Below are positions 34,874-47,531 of a stretch of DNA of 64,000 nt, piece by piece. The notes under the pieces are model-generated. The model ran no database searches, was not told where the DNA came from, and saw nothing but the letters and a program-made list of their open reading frames with translations. The DNA is from Tricholomella constricta (lineage: Eukaryota; Basidiomycota; Agaricomycetes; Agaricales; Lyophyllaceae). The stretch covers positions 310,001 to 374,000 of the forward strand of contig JAACJP010000038.1 in NCBI GenBank assembly GCA_013368375.1, in the 5' to 3' direction. Within the stretch, counting starts at the first letter, position 1; every line of letters begins with the position of its first letter. A program made the translations under genes and the position numbers.

Positions 34874-34881
34874 CCTTTCCG
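34874..34881 (+). repeat. Target-site duplication, right copy
   Basis: CCTTTCCG, identical to 34168-34175. The kinase reading frame resumes directly after it (RLEEMADAVHQYIE). Confidence 0.85.
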
Positions 34882-35640
34882 ACGGCTCGAGGAAATGGCG
34901 GATGCTGTGCATCAATATATCGAGGTTCGTAGCATCGTTTATTGTCGCTTCCGCTGAATGTAAAATCACATCTTCTAGGGGCTTGAATTTCTACACGAAC
35001 ACAACATTGCACACAGGTGAGACGAAAATTGATTGAACACTTGTCAGCTTATGTATGGTTTAGAGATGCTTGTTACTATAACGTAATGATGGATGGCTCT
35101 AAGGTCGTTCCTCGAGGCGTGCACTTTATAAAGCCCGACACTCATGATGGTCTGGTCCGAGGACTTGAATGGACTGATCGAACATCAGTTGGACCAGTCC
35201 CATACTATATTATCGACTTCGGGCTCTCTGTCATGTATCCTAAGGGTCGAAAAAGGCAATCAAGAGGACCCTATGGTCAAGACAGGTGTGTGCCTGAACA
35301 TAAACATGAAAATCCTCACGATCCATTCAAAGTCGACATATACCAGCTTGGTAGAGTGATATTCAGGATGATAGAGGTGAGTCTGACACCCTTTGTTGTG
35401 TTCTCCTGCTCCTGCTTACGCTTGAATTAGCAGTATGACGGCCTGGAGCCTTTACTTGATATCGCGACAGCAATGACGAGACAGGATCCGGAACATCGGA
35501 TTTCTTTGCGAGATGCCTTGGACCAGCTCGATCGTATTCCCAAGAAAGTCCTCAAACGACGTGTATGGCTGAGGACATGTCCATTCGAAACGCGTATATC
35601 GATCCGCTGCTGTGGAGCTAGCACAAAATCAAGGTTTTAA

Positions 35641-37734
35641 TGTTCTTTGATATAAATTCACTATACTATGTATGGTCTGGATGCTCAGTAACCCCTCAAA
35701 GATACTCTCAATACCGTTCAATTGTCGAGGTCACAACAGCCGCAGTGATGAGCCTTCAAGTACTGTGTGGCGCTGAAATGCATCACTAACTCCTGCAACG
35801 GCACCGCCTAGCACCCCCGTATCCGGCCAATGCAGCCGCATCACACTGACCCCGCAAGGAGTAGCCCGTGGGTGGGAAATCGAGCGCATCCTAGAAATGC
35901 ATGAGATGCTCGAGAGCGTCCTGTATGCGGGGTACACCAGCGTCCGCGACACCGACGCAAGATAAATGTTGAATTTGGACCATCCTTTGCATCACTAAGG
36001 CACGCACCATGAGCTGCCAGAAACCGATATTGCGAGACTTTATTTCGTCACGGTGTTGATGCCGCAGGAGTGCGTCTTCTGCGAATTTGCCGAATTTCTG
36101 CTGTCTCGTCTGATGAATTATCTATCATGGTGGCGGCTCGAACCTGAACTCGGATTTTCATGAACACGCCAATACGTGTATATCTTTCTTGTCCTCGTTC
36201 GCCTTCTCTGACGTACGTACGTGCGTCCGTTAAAGCAACCTTCCAAGGCATCGTGAATCCAGGGTGGGCCTAGCTTGATCCCAGAGGATAGACTGAAGCC
36301 GCGAGAAGTGTTGACGCAAGTGGATGCCTTCCGTCCACTGGAAGGCCATCTGCAGAGTTGAAGAAGTAAGTAATTTGTCGACTAATATCATAACCTGAGA
36401 TCGAGACATCACTGCTTTTCTTCGTCGAAACTGCCCGTTGAGTGTCGCGAGGTGAGAAGGTATTAGAATCACAAGGTATGAGACCCTGGCCAGTTAGATA
36501 CGATCGACTCAGAGGGGCGACAAACGGCGATTTCAAAGATTGAAAGAGCTTGTATAAAGCTGCGACGTGCATTACGCGCACGGCCACGTCACCCGTAACG
36601 AAAGTGAGCACATGTGCAGGTATTTCGATCAACGGTCGATGGGCCTTTCACGCCAGAGTCAGGCGTGTCAAAGACTATGCGTGAAGGACGATATCTCAAG
36701 CAAGCCCCCAAAATGCCACTGGCAGTACCGCAGAGATTTAGGGAATGAATTTCGCACATACACGCACACTTGCAATCGATCTGCCACTCGCAGTGGTGGG
36801 AGACGATAGGCTACAAACGAGGGCAGGAGTATGTCATTGAGCTGTACGAAGCATTATCGCAGTAGTGACGCTCCAACACAGAAGACAATCAGAGTCGATA
36901 AAAGCTAAGGTGAGCCCTCTGACGAGCTCAAAGGAATGCCCAAGATGTAGGATAGCCCAACGAGGACGATCAGCTCCATGGGACCAGGACAAACGAAGAA
37001 TTCAAGCAGTAGCTTCAGAGATACGCGGAATACGCCGGGAAAGATCAACGTGCAGGTGTTCTTCGTTCGTTGTCGTGTAGAGCCAGAAAGTGACTATCTT
37101 TCGATCTAGAGAGCATGTACAGATGTGTGCCAGAAAGTAGACATCTGCCCCTGCTCAGCGAGACGAGCCAGAAAATCGGTGAAGATCGGGTCAAGCCGTG
37201 TCGAATACTGACGCAAAGGTGAGAGTGTAGTGTTTCGAAAGCGGGAAAAAAGGGAGTGAGTCAGAAGATGAACGAACCTGGCATCCTTGTCTCGCTCCAT
37301 CTAGTTGAAGCCCCTAGAGTAACGAAGGTGTGTTCGTCGATAAACTGCTTGACCCTGAGCTGAGGAACTGAAAATGTTCTTCAGAGTTTGCAGAGATAAA
37401 CACAGAAATGTGGGAAGGTGGTGGGTGTTTTGAACCCAGAGGACAAGAAAAAGGAGGGCGAAATCGGATTGGGATCTTTTGATCCGGGCCCGGTAGGTCC
37501 GACAGTGGACGACAATGCCGCGGGGTGACTACTCTCAAAGCCAGCCGTTACAGATACGACACGTTGTCAGATTATGATAGCCGCTGGAAGTAAGTACCAC
37601 CTCCATACCATCCCATCTATCTATCGGATTTGACTTCGCACCAACGCCCTCAAAATTTCATTTCAAAGACTAGATGCCCGTTTTGTAAGGAGCGGAAGCC
37701 GTCCCAAGCTGTCCTTCGATTGTCAGGAACCACC
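35641..37734. other. No supported gene
   Basis: Several short minus-strand ORFs (for example 36270-36632 and 37314-37538) lack recognisable domains and cannot be joined into a convincing model. Confidence 0.35.
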
Positions 37735-39317
37735 CTAGGGAGATGCGGGAGAGAACGATGGGCGGGGCGGCGCGGGCAGCATGCAGTGGGCATGGGCCGT
37801 GTTGGGTGTTTGGAATGGAGGGCATCATGTATCTCACAGCAAGATATCCGTCGGATCGAATTCACGGGCCACTGAAGATCGGCGGTAGAGAGGTGCATTG
37901 CTTCCCCATTCTCTGCAACCGCCATCGTCGTTAATCCAGAGCCACATTGCAGCGGCGCCAACATTGTCGCTCAACCTCACGGAGGGGAATCAAGGTAAGC
38001 ATTGAGCATCGAACGACGTCAAGGAGACGATGACCACAGACCACAGCTCCCCCAAGGACCGCGAAAAACCCTCGCCTTGACCCTCAAAGGAGGGCGTTCC
38101 CAGCGTCCCGAAACGCAGCCCGTTCTGCCCTCCATCGCCTTCGTAGAATCATAAATTATCTTTCATGTCGTGATCCTTTCCCACATCGCCGCGCGCCGCG
38201 ATGGACGCTGACAGCTCCCACAGACACCCCCCACCGTCTGTCAACGTCCATCGATGATCGATACAATGACCCCGTTCCTGCCCTCCATCTATCCGACAGT
38301 CGACAGTCGACACCCCAACAGCCGACGCGCCACGCGTTGTCTGTCGTCGTTCTTGTTCGGGCGCCTCACCAGCCAACAGACACCCCAAACGTGCATGCCT
38401 CCCCGCCCTTTCCCTTTCCTTTCCCTGGAGAGGATTTGACCCTGAACGAGACAACGACGCGAAAGAGTCCACCACCGGGCCTCAGGCTTATGGGCGGGAG
38501 GGTGTTCCTCTCATTTCTCGTTCCTCTTTTCTCGTTTTTTTTTGACCTTGAATCTCGTTCCTTGTTCCTCGTTCCTCGTTCCTCGCGCTCTGGGGTCCGG
38601 CAGTCCGAGGCAGATATCCGATGCCAAAGTGGCGATGTGCCAAAACCCTGGACGGACTCGTGCGCACGCTGTGTGTGGCTTTCGGTAGCGCACGCGCGAG
38701 TGCTCAGGACAGATGGATGATGGTCGATTGAAGGTCGAGACGCAGAGCGTCGAGAATGTATGGCGCTCCCCAAGGGTGGCGGCGGGGTGGTGTTGGGATG
38801 GTTGGAGGAAGGTGCGGAATTGGGCGTGGCACGGGCACGGGCACATCGAGGAGACTGGCGACTGGCGCGATGGTGCAGCTGTGCAGTGGTGTAGACTCAT
38901 GGGCGGGAGGGTGATCCTCTCATTTCTCGTTGCTCAATTCTCGTTCCTCGCACTCTAGGGTCCGGTCGTCCGAGGCGGATGTCCGATGCAAAGTGGCGGT
39001 GTGCAAAACCCTGAACGGACTCGTGCGCACGATGTGTGTGGCTTTCGGTAGCGCATGCGCGAGTGCTCAGGCTCAGAACGGATGGATGATGGACGATGGA
39101 TATGCGCATATAGGGATGCCTGGGAGGCGGGTCGAGACGCAGAGCGTGGAGCGTGGAGTCAGATGGGGATAGAGGAGAGCAAGAGGAGAATGAGCACCGG
39201 AGTGAGTAGCGGTGGACCGGGATAAGGCACGGACGAGGAAGATAGCGTAGCGTAGATTAGAAGCTAAGAAAAAAAAGAAGAAAACAAAGGAAGACCAGAA
39301 AGAGTATGACAGGTGTT

Positions 39318-40449
39318 TCACGCCACGCTCCCACCCAATGACACGCCCCCGCAGCTGACATACGCCCCATCCGGCGCGCGGCTGCCCATGTTCCAGAGCC
39401 CCAGCTCGTGCACCAGGACAGGCGTCTCCGTCGCAGAGGCTGGGATGGAGAATGGGGCGAGGGCACGGGCGAGGGACACCGGTGGAGGGGGTGGAGGAAG
39501 GGCCTTGGTTGTGGTGGTGGTGGGCGCGGTCGTGAGGGTGGTGGAGGCGGGGGCAGGGGCAGGGGCAGGGGCGGCGACGGGGACGGGGACAGGCAGATGT
39601 GCAGTTGGTGTCGTCGCTGGGGTGAGCGCGGGAAGGATATCGGAATAACAGAAGGGTTGGCCGCGAGCGCGGGCACGGGCTGGGCGACGTTTGGAGGTGT
39701 TGAGGATGGTGCAGTGGAGCTGTGGGGGGGAGGGAGCAATGAGGGAGCGGAGGAGCAAAGGACGGCGTGTACTCACCTTGAGCGGCCGCATTTCCGTGAC
39801 ATATCCTTCCTCCTTGAATGCCCTCTCCACGCAGTCTGCGTCTGAGGTGAGTGGTGCATGCATGAGTTTCGGGAGGTAGAAGAGCGGAACGTACCGGCGA
39901 TCCTCCGCAGCTTGACGCCCTCTGCCCCCATCTCGCGCGGTGCGAGGTACATCACCTTTGCCCACACATCCTCGGATGCGCCCGGGGGCGGGACGGGGCG
40001 CATGATGTCGAGCGCGTCGAGGACGACCTGCAGTCCGGCATGATCCGCATGCTCGCCTCCATCAGTGTCGAGGATAGCGTCCAGACGTGGCTTGAGAGAT
40101 CGCAGGAGGGCCAGGGCGGTGGAGACGGTGTGTGTGGCAGGTGACACCGTCTGTTCTATGGGTTCGGGATCCTCGGCAAGGGCCATGACGGCGAGGGTGA
40201 GATGGAAGCGGATCGGTTCGATTATGATTGACGGGTCGAGGCCACAGATTGGTGGACTGGCGGCGAGAGGGGAAGATTGGAAAGCGGCGATGCGGGTGCG
40301 GAGGGCGGGGTTCGTATGCTGTGAGATTTGTCATGTGTGGAGGAACATACGAGCGGGATGGCAATAACTACACGTGTCCATGTCAGTCAATGGAAGATGG
40401 TACAAGTGATGTACGCACAGTGGGTTGGCCTGAGTCTGCGCGTCGTCAT
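39318..40449 (-). CDS. 2H phosphoesterase, ASCC1/AKAP7 RNA-ligase-like type, 312 aa
   Basis: Five exons splice exactly: 40449-40419, 40367-40351, 40318-39895, 39841-39777 and 39719-39318. The start gives MTTRRLRPTHFIAIPL. The two HxT motifs that define the 2H superfamily are FHLTLAVMAL (about residue 56) and LHCTILNT (about residue 180). Between them lie ALALLRSLKPRLDAIL, VWAKVMYLAPRE and KLRRIA, the ASCC1/AKAP7-NLS pattern. A low-complexity Ala/Pro/Thr insert precedes the conserved end VHELGLWNMGS...YVSCGG. In animals ASCC1 belongs to a complex acting in alkylation repair and ribosome quality control, and the fold cleaves or binds nucleotide phosphates. The exact role in this fungus is unknown. 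It looks intact, while its A1 duplicate is dead. Confidence 0.8.
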
Positions 40450-40859
40450 CGTTGGTGGTGTGCTGGTTGTACTGTACAGCCACCGATCAATAATCGATCA
40501 TCCTCCTTGTCGTCTAACGACGATCTCAACACCAGCGCCACCGGTGCACTCCACCTCGCCGTCCGCCGTGCAATCCGGTGATGTACTCTGACAGCTACTC
40601 ACGCATAACCTGCTCGTCATTCAAGGGCATCTGGGTGCGCCCCTTCCCGCCTCCGCCTCCACATTCAATTTGCCGCTAAACCAATCCATTATGACAGAAG
40701 CGCCCTGAGAAACACCCCTCGTTCATCAGCAAACACAGTGGAACAGCGCCCAGTCTGGATGTAAATGATTTCGGAGCGAATTGGGTGGTATTGAAACAGA
40801 AAGGGAGGTGTATTCTCATCGTTGCGCTTCGAGTGCTTTCCGAGTACCCGGCGGCCCAG

Positions 40860-42310
40860 GGGTCAAATGGACCCTCCCCCACGCCGATGGACATGTTTGC
40901 CTCTGAACGTCACGCCGCGTATGAAGATACCAATATTGTAATTCAAAGGCCTCCAGACTTGTATCGCGAGGCGTGGCAAAACAGAGCGTGAGTGTTCCGC
41001 ATCGCAGAAACTATCGTTGACACACGCAGACATACTCAACCTGGGCTCCAACTCAGACAGACAGACATAAGTGCAGCGTTGTGGACAAGTTCGACCGTCT
41101 TATTGAAGCGGGTGAGTGGAAGGGAGAGGGGGAAACGGACCATCGAGGAGAGATGATAACCTGCTGTACGCAAATCATTGTCAGATTACTGTCGATTAAA
41201 GCATGCATGCCTCTGATACAGCCTTGGCGGCTTGGCGAACATCGAGGATCGGGTTCGAAGCAACGCGCTTTTGGTGACAGACAGAGACTAAGAACAGCAG
41301 TGATCGACCATGTTCTCAGGCTACAGGACGAGTAAAATTGTGATTCAAGCCCTGCGTCCTTCGTGGTTTCATCCCCATTTTACGATCGACTGCGCTCCTG
41401 GAAGACGCGAGGCCGTCGCCGAAACTGGATATCAAACAGAACGTACGCTTCTTCAGACGACGATGACACCGATGCCAGTCCGGCGTTCGGCAATGAGCTG
41501 CAGCTGCCAGGCTAGAAGTCTGGGCCAACGGTGAGCGAACCAGTGTCGATGTCGGAATGACTGCATCGAGCTAGTGTCCTACCGTCGACGGAGACGCTGG
41601 TCATCTCACACGCGACCTTGGTTAAACCTGAAGCACCGCACACAGGTCTTTTGGCTTCCTACAATCTTGGTTGTCCAGTCAGAACAAGGAGAGCATTGAG
41701 ACGAGGGCGTCGTGGCTCATCGACCATGGAGGAGAATGAACTTGCCGTCAGCCACGCCCGATATATCTGCGTCTCGCTGTCTTCGTGTTTTCTGCGTTTT
41801 GTTACCCCGCTTTTCACCTGGTTTCGCCAGGGTTCTCTCGTTTGTCGCGTCCGTGCTGCGTTCTTGTCGACAATGAGAGGATCGGCTCGGGGACAAAGAC
41901 ACACTCACTGGATTTGAAGGGTGTGCGTCACCGGACCTGAGGAAAGATATTGTTGAGGGTTGACGTGGCTGGGACGGAACTGATCACATTCAATGGAGCA
42001 TTGACAGGCACACCGTGTTTTGCTTGCGCAGATGCTGGCATCCCGGGCGGCATCGAAGTTGAATCCCTGGGTTTAGAAACCAAAGTCCTCCCCTGCTTTT
42101 GTCCGCGCATACCAGTCGAGACTTGTGCCAATCCTTTTCCGTTGCACCTCTCGTCGGAATCCTCGTCTGCGGAGACCTTCGGGTGCTCCGATCAATCTAA
42201 ACTCAATCGTCGACGACGCCGAGGGTAATATGGTGGCACGGTGTACAAATTCAGATCGTGCCACGCACGTCATCCCGGCTGGTGCCGTTCGAGGCGGTCA
42301 AACGCGCGAA
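40860..42310. other. Stretch unique to copy A2
   Basis: Not present in A1. The plus strand has fragments such as NIVIQRPPDLYREAWQNR and VVDKFDRLIEAGEWKGEG that read like exons of an unknown gene. I cannot connect them reliably. Confidence 0.35.
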
Positions 42311-43100
42311 GACACATTACTATGTGCAAGTCGTGGGGTTTATCGATCAACGTCGGGCGATTCGGGCGGGGTGGGGGCGCATCTGGTGCGTCTGCTCACT
42401 TGAATTCTTTCGATGCACTTGGGGCTCAGGACGAACATGTCGTGCCGGTGGGCTGATATATTCGAGCACTTACACGAACGACAGGTATTCTTTCCAACAG
42501 GCCATCGACACAGGTACGTCTCTCGACCCATGCCAGCCTCCCGCGTTCAACAGTTCCAAGGGGTCCGACAATTTCTTCCTGGAAGCATGTGACTCTGCGC
42601 GACCTGACAATGTGTATGCCCATGTCCGTGCGTACCGAACACCACCCACCCACGATCGTTGCGCCCGGAACGGTCTCTGGTCTCCTCCGTCCCCCAGCAC
42701 CAGTCGCATCGGTCAAGGCATCGCACGAGGTCGGCATGAACCCCACTTGTCGTTGAGAAGGAAGACGACCTCCTCATGAGGTGAATGGACCAGCAGGCTC
42801 TTGCTGCTGCGGTAGACGAGCGGTCGGGGGTGGAGGGGTGTATAACGCGTTCGGTAGTAGTCGTACTTGTCTTCAAATCTGGCAAGGCAGTTGAGTCGAT
42901 ACCATAGCGCGGTGGGCATCGGGATGGACGAGCTTCCCACGTATCATCCCAGTCAATTCACTACCCCCTACCCCTCACCGCATTTGGCGACCTCGCGGGG
43001 GTAAGTATGCGACATAGCACTACACGATACGTGTTCAGTTCAATCCCCGTATCAGAAAGGAAGGCAAAGAAACTGACTATTCGCACACTTTCTGATCCCA
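42310..43100. other. Duplicated unresolved block and following sequence
   Basis: 42310-42740 matches 32530-32930. The plus strand reads HYYVQVVGFIDQ and SDNFFLEACDSARPD in both copies, which suggests decayed exons. At 42918 a possible first exon (MDELPTYHPSQF) ends at a GTAAGT donor near 43001. No product is assigned. Confidence 0.3.
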
Positions 43101-43573
43101 CCTCGACTCTCTATCTGTTCGACACGCGTTCCTCATAACAACGCCAGCTCATTACTGGATTTCTGGCGGGAATCGCGGCGGAGAGGCGAGCTTTGTCTCT
43201 GACGATGAAGGCTTGAACGAAACGTAAACGTCCCAAGGAGCGATAACTCGTTTATCTGGCGGGGCTTTGGTGCAGGGGATGGATGTTCCGTAGGCTGGGG
43301 CTGCAGTTGTATAGGCTGAGCGTCTTGCTGACGTTCTTGGCCACAGATAAAGCGGAAGAAGCCCCCGGTGGTGGATGACGATCACAGACAGCAGTGGTTG
43401 TGGGCTCCTCCTCCTTCGCCCCCTCCTCCGCACGTTTCCCAGTCCTCGCCCTCGCCCTTACCCTCCAACGACGTCAACACTCGCAGGGTGACGCTGTACG
43501 AGGTCTGTAGAAGGCTTGCCTCACATGTGGGTCCTTCGATCAGTATACGAGAGCCTGCAAGCTCAGCAGCAGG

Positions 43574-44852
43574 TCATCGTCCCTGTACGGCAAGTCTTCT
43601 GGTGCAAATGAGCATGCGACTAGTAGTTCTGATGGGAGCAGTGGTAAACGTTCTCGACGAGGAGTGAAGGTCGCGGTGGTAGAAATAGTGTTGGGAGGGG
43701 CAGGGGAGGTGCAGCAGCTGGTGCTGGCCGCGGTGCAGGAGGCACATACGTCTGTCGACGTCGAGGCGGCGTAGAAGGGGGAGGGGGAGGGGAAGGAGTG
43801 GGAAAGCAGACGTACGCGGAATTTGGGGCGTAGGACGAAGAGAGGCTGCAGGATCTGCTGTTTCAATTCCTGGGACACGCTGCCGGGGGTGGCGGCGGGG
43901 ATGGTGAGGGCGTGACTGTGGGAAGGCCCAGGACTTTGTTGTCGATGGAGGAGGGGATGGAGTCGGAGTTGGAGGGCTGAGAATCGAGAACCGGTGCGCT
44001 GGGAGGTGCGGAGGAGAACCACGAGCGTTTCGCTTGTGGAGGGAGGAATGGAGGGTGGGAGGCGTGGGCGTGGGTGTCACTGGAGCCGTGGCGGGTTCTG
44101 GGGGTGCAGTAGTGGGTATTAAGTCGGTGGCCACTGCAACGGGAGGTGGTTCCAGGGCTGCTTGGGAGATATCGGAAGGCACTGACAAAGCCGTCGAGAG
44201 TCCATTCGGCTGATCATCTGCTGCGGGCGACGGTGCAGGCGAAGACGCAGCACGAGCGTTCATTTGCGCAGCTTTCGCCTTGCCCTTCGCCCGCGTCAGC
44301 GATCCGAACCAAGAAGAAGACTTGACGGGAGACGACGACAGAACTGAAGCGTTCGCAGTGTTCGTAGGCGTCTCGCTATCTATAATGTTGATGATGGGCG
44401 GTGAATCCAGTTGTGCATCCGGGGCATGCGGCGCGTCCGCAGGTGGCACGTTCGGCTTCGAACTGCATCCCTGAGCAGATTCGAGGATTCTCCTATATAA
44501 TATCGATTAACAAGGGTTTCATATGTATATATCTACGCTACGCACCTTGAGAGACGCCAACTGTATCCTGCTCTATCCTCTCTACAGGCTTCACAGCATC
44601 CATATCGCGTCGAACACTCGACATCGACACCAAACGTCGTGGCAACCGATCTTCAGAATCTATATTATTCAAACTCCTACTCGATGGCAACTTGGATGTC
44701 GCAGGGGCAAGAGGCGAGCCCTGCTCCGGCTCAGCAAACACGTACGAGAGGCTGGTGGTGCTAGCGGCCGAGTTCTTGGAAATGGTAACAGTGCGCCAGG
44801 TGGGGGGCTTGGGTGATCTGGTTGAGCGAGAAGAATGACGGCTGGAGGGCAT
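43574..44852 (-). CDS. Predicted disordered protein of unknown function, about 409 aa
   Basis: Two exons, 44852-44542 and 44492-43574, join in frame across a 49-nt intron. A start at 44900 would add 16 residues. The N-terminal part is Ser/Arg/Pro-rich. The middle is acidic to polar and contains KSSSWFGSLTRAKGKAKA. The last third is so Pro/Ser/Arg-rich that the frame is uncertain. No domain is recognised. The Trp-Phe-Gly motif next to Ser-rich sequence occurs in some fungal proteins preceding a hydrolase domain, but no such domain follows here. It may be a truncated gene. Confidence 0.4.
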
Positions 44853-44900
44853 GGACAATGGCGAGAAGACCCGTCCCGGCGCTAGGACGACGACCAGCAA

Positions 44901-47531
44901 CTGACGGAAACAGACGTCAGAGGCGTGCGATCACGTGAGATCCACGCATCCTCCACGTGGCAATGTACGGCCCGCCCAGGGTATCCTCTTTCATTCAGCG
45001 ACGAAGAGCGCTGTGGCTTGGCTGTGGCCCTGCTGTTGCCGTTTGGAGTTTTTATTTTTGGTGTGCATGGTAAGTCGAACTACTGCACGACGGTAGACGT
45101 AGCCTCAAGCTCATAATACACATTCGTAGCCATCTATGGGACAGCAAAGATTCATGCACCGTGTCAAACTGAGGCAGAGCGCTTGAGTTCAAGACGACGA
45201 AGGCGGGCACAATTGCGGCCTCACGATCATGGCACTCCCGATGAATGGCGAATGTAAGTCAACGTGTCAAGCCAAAGTTTGCAAGTAAACTGTCTCCTGC
45301 TAAGCGCTAATCTTCCAAGGTGGCGTACATATGTTCAGATCCGAAACGAGTGATGATGTCCCCTCAAGGGGGGCGGGATGTGCGCTGGCTACATCTGGGG
45401 GTACGAGGCCGACGGAGGAGTGGTTCCAGGTGCAATTGCAGGTGCGTTGCTCCTCCTTTCTTTTCGTTTCGTTTTCTCGCTTTCGACGTTTGCATGTGGG
45501 GCCTGCTTTTCTGCGCAATTGGGTAGGGCATCCGTCCCCACACCCCCACACCCCCACACCCCCGCTCCTCGTCATCTCGTATCCGTACCCGATCCGCCCC
45601 CTCTCCCCCTGACCGATACCAATGCCGACGATACACAACGCTGGCATCGTGGTGTGTTGGACTACCGATCAGCCTTTTCTTTTTGTCTGTCTGCGTCGCG
45701 CGGAAATGCCGATGCTTTTTCTAGGTTTCGTCTCTCGCACGGGCCCGGAGTCATCGGACGGTGGACTCGTGGTCTGTGCGGATGTGCTCTATATGTACGT
45801 CGACTCCAAGGCGCAGGTTTTTGGGCCCCCTTCACCTGCTGTGCAACGACTCTTTGAAGTTGAATCCCTGTCGGAGTTCGCAGATGATGACTGTGGCGCG
45901 TGGAACCCCGACCCCGCAGGAAACAGACCGTACTCAATTTTCTTTTTTCTTTTTCCTCATTCTTTTTTCTTCGTTTCGTGTTCGGTGGTGTTGGTGTTCG
46001 GTGGTGCTGGTGTTCGGTGCGAGGGAATGCCTTCATCGTTGGCGGCGCGTTACGAACGCTCAGCGCCATCGTAGCGCCCGGGCTCTGGCCCACCGTTTCT
46101 TAGAGAGCGCACCATGTCCAAGTTCACTCCTGCCGCGACCGCTCTATTCCACCTCTGCGCTGCCATAACTCAACCCCCCGCACCGCCAACGCGGCTCGTT
46201 GCCGCATTCAAGGTGGGGTGCTTACAACGTCCCCCGAAGACCGTCAGCGCTCTCCGCGTCGGTCACGGACTCGAACATTCTTGGGTGCTGCCAGCCTGCC
46301 CGTCTCAGAGGTGTTTCCTTATAAAGGCTTCGCCACAGTTCCTGGGCCCTTGTGCCGCTTTTCTTTGGGTCTTCCGAGTCTCGCTAAACTTTTTTTGTTC
46401 AGGGTTCCCTTCAAACATGACGTTCCAGAGGCCCTACCGAGGACCACTAGATGGTTTACTCTATGACAGATTTTCCTGCCACGTCGAAGCGACGATAGTA
46501 GAGATGCTTCGCAGGTGCTGATATCTATTTCGAATGGTACACGTACGTCAGGGATGATATCTCTAATAACTACTTTTCCCAATGTGCCTGCAGCTTATGC
46601 CGAAATTAAGACGATGATTTGTATCCCGTCCGCTTGAAGGATGAAGGCAGGCTTGCTGCAAACATCAAGCGAGCAATGTGTGTTCGTTCCTCTACGTCAG
46701 GCTGAAATCGAAGCCGGCCGACGAGGATCGTTTTGCTCGGGCCTCCCAAGGTTGACACCTTGCTGAAAAGTTGTCGCTGCGATGGACTGATAGCTTCTTC
46801 CTCTTGGGGAAGCTCGAACGTGGCCCAGGGCTCACCGTCCCAAGGAGACGATGGCACATCGAAATGCGCCTGCTGGGTGTGTGTGTCAACAATGATTTTT
46901 TCCTGCCGCAACACGAGTCAAGACGACGAACCTCTCGACCAGCGCGACCGTGACCGTGATACACGAAGAGTGCATAGTTTCGCGCTGTAAGAGTTTCCAC
47001 AGCTTCAGTTGCGTCACGTTAGCAAAGAACGAAGTTTCGATGAAGAGAAGGACTGACCAATGAGCATCAGATCCTCCTTCTGCAGCTCGTGCTCCCGTCC
47101 AAATGCACGAAGAATGTGTTTCCAGTACACACAGAACTGCTTACGTGCCAGTATATGCTCGATGGCATGATGTACAGTCTTTTCAGCACAAAGGAATGCC
47201 ACGCTTCACCTGAGAGTGGGAAAGTGCGCCTCTCCTTGACTTGATCCCTGTGTAGGATATGTGTCAGTGAGAGTAACATTTACGGGCATTCTGAACGAGA
47301 CGTACGGGGTTAGAGACCTAGCTTCAGATAAGAAAATATGGAAGGATCGTTGCGTTTTGCGGTGCATATTTTTAGTGACGGCAAAATTATCATTTTTGTC
47401 CTCAGTGGTATCCCTTTTTTTGTACCCTCATCTTCGCGTCCATCCCCCTTACCCAATAAACGAAATGACATTACTGTGACCTGAATAGAAATTCTAAAGA
47501 CCACCTTGAAGGAAACTCTAGAGTATTCCCT
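44901..47531. other. No supported gene
   Basis: Several plus-strand ORFs at 45.3-46.5 kb (for example 46114-46521) lack recognisable domains and are interrupted in every frame. ACCCCC repeats lie at about 45538-45568. A C-rich, A-poor composition dominates the region. Confidence 0.35.

Larger units (their letters stand above)
33632..35640 (+). pseudogene. Agaricomycete-type protein kinase gene interrupted by an insertion
   Basis: The exons are 33632-33883, 33937-34175 plus 34882-34924, 34979-35016, 35064-35376 and 35431-35640. If the 698-bp element and one copy of its target duplication are ignored, the frame closes to 364 residues with no other lesion. Visible hallmarks are a VAIK-like lysine in VVFKRV, the hinge-like LLVMPQL, the catalytic loop HNIAHRDACYYNVMMD and the magnesium-binding IDFGLS. 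The HRDA-C form instead of HRDLK is typical of a kinase-like family expanded in mushrooms. With the element in place, translation runs into it and stops at about 34236, before the catalytic loop. Substrate and role are unknown. Function would return only if the element excised cleanly. Confidence 0.75.
37735..42780. repeat. Tandem segmental duplication, copy A2
   Basis: Counterpart of A1 (29815-32960). It contains an extra copy of one block (38.93-39.08 kb resembles 38.55-38.72 kb). About 1.45 kb at 40.86-42.31 kb is absent from A1. Confidence 0.75.

Noticed and set aside
46114..46521. 135-residue plus-strand ORF as a gene
   Set aside because: No recognised motif, and no flanking exons that splice to it. 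Too weak to call.
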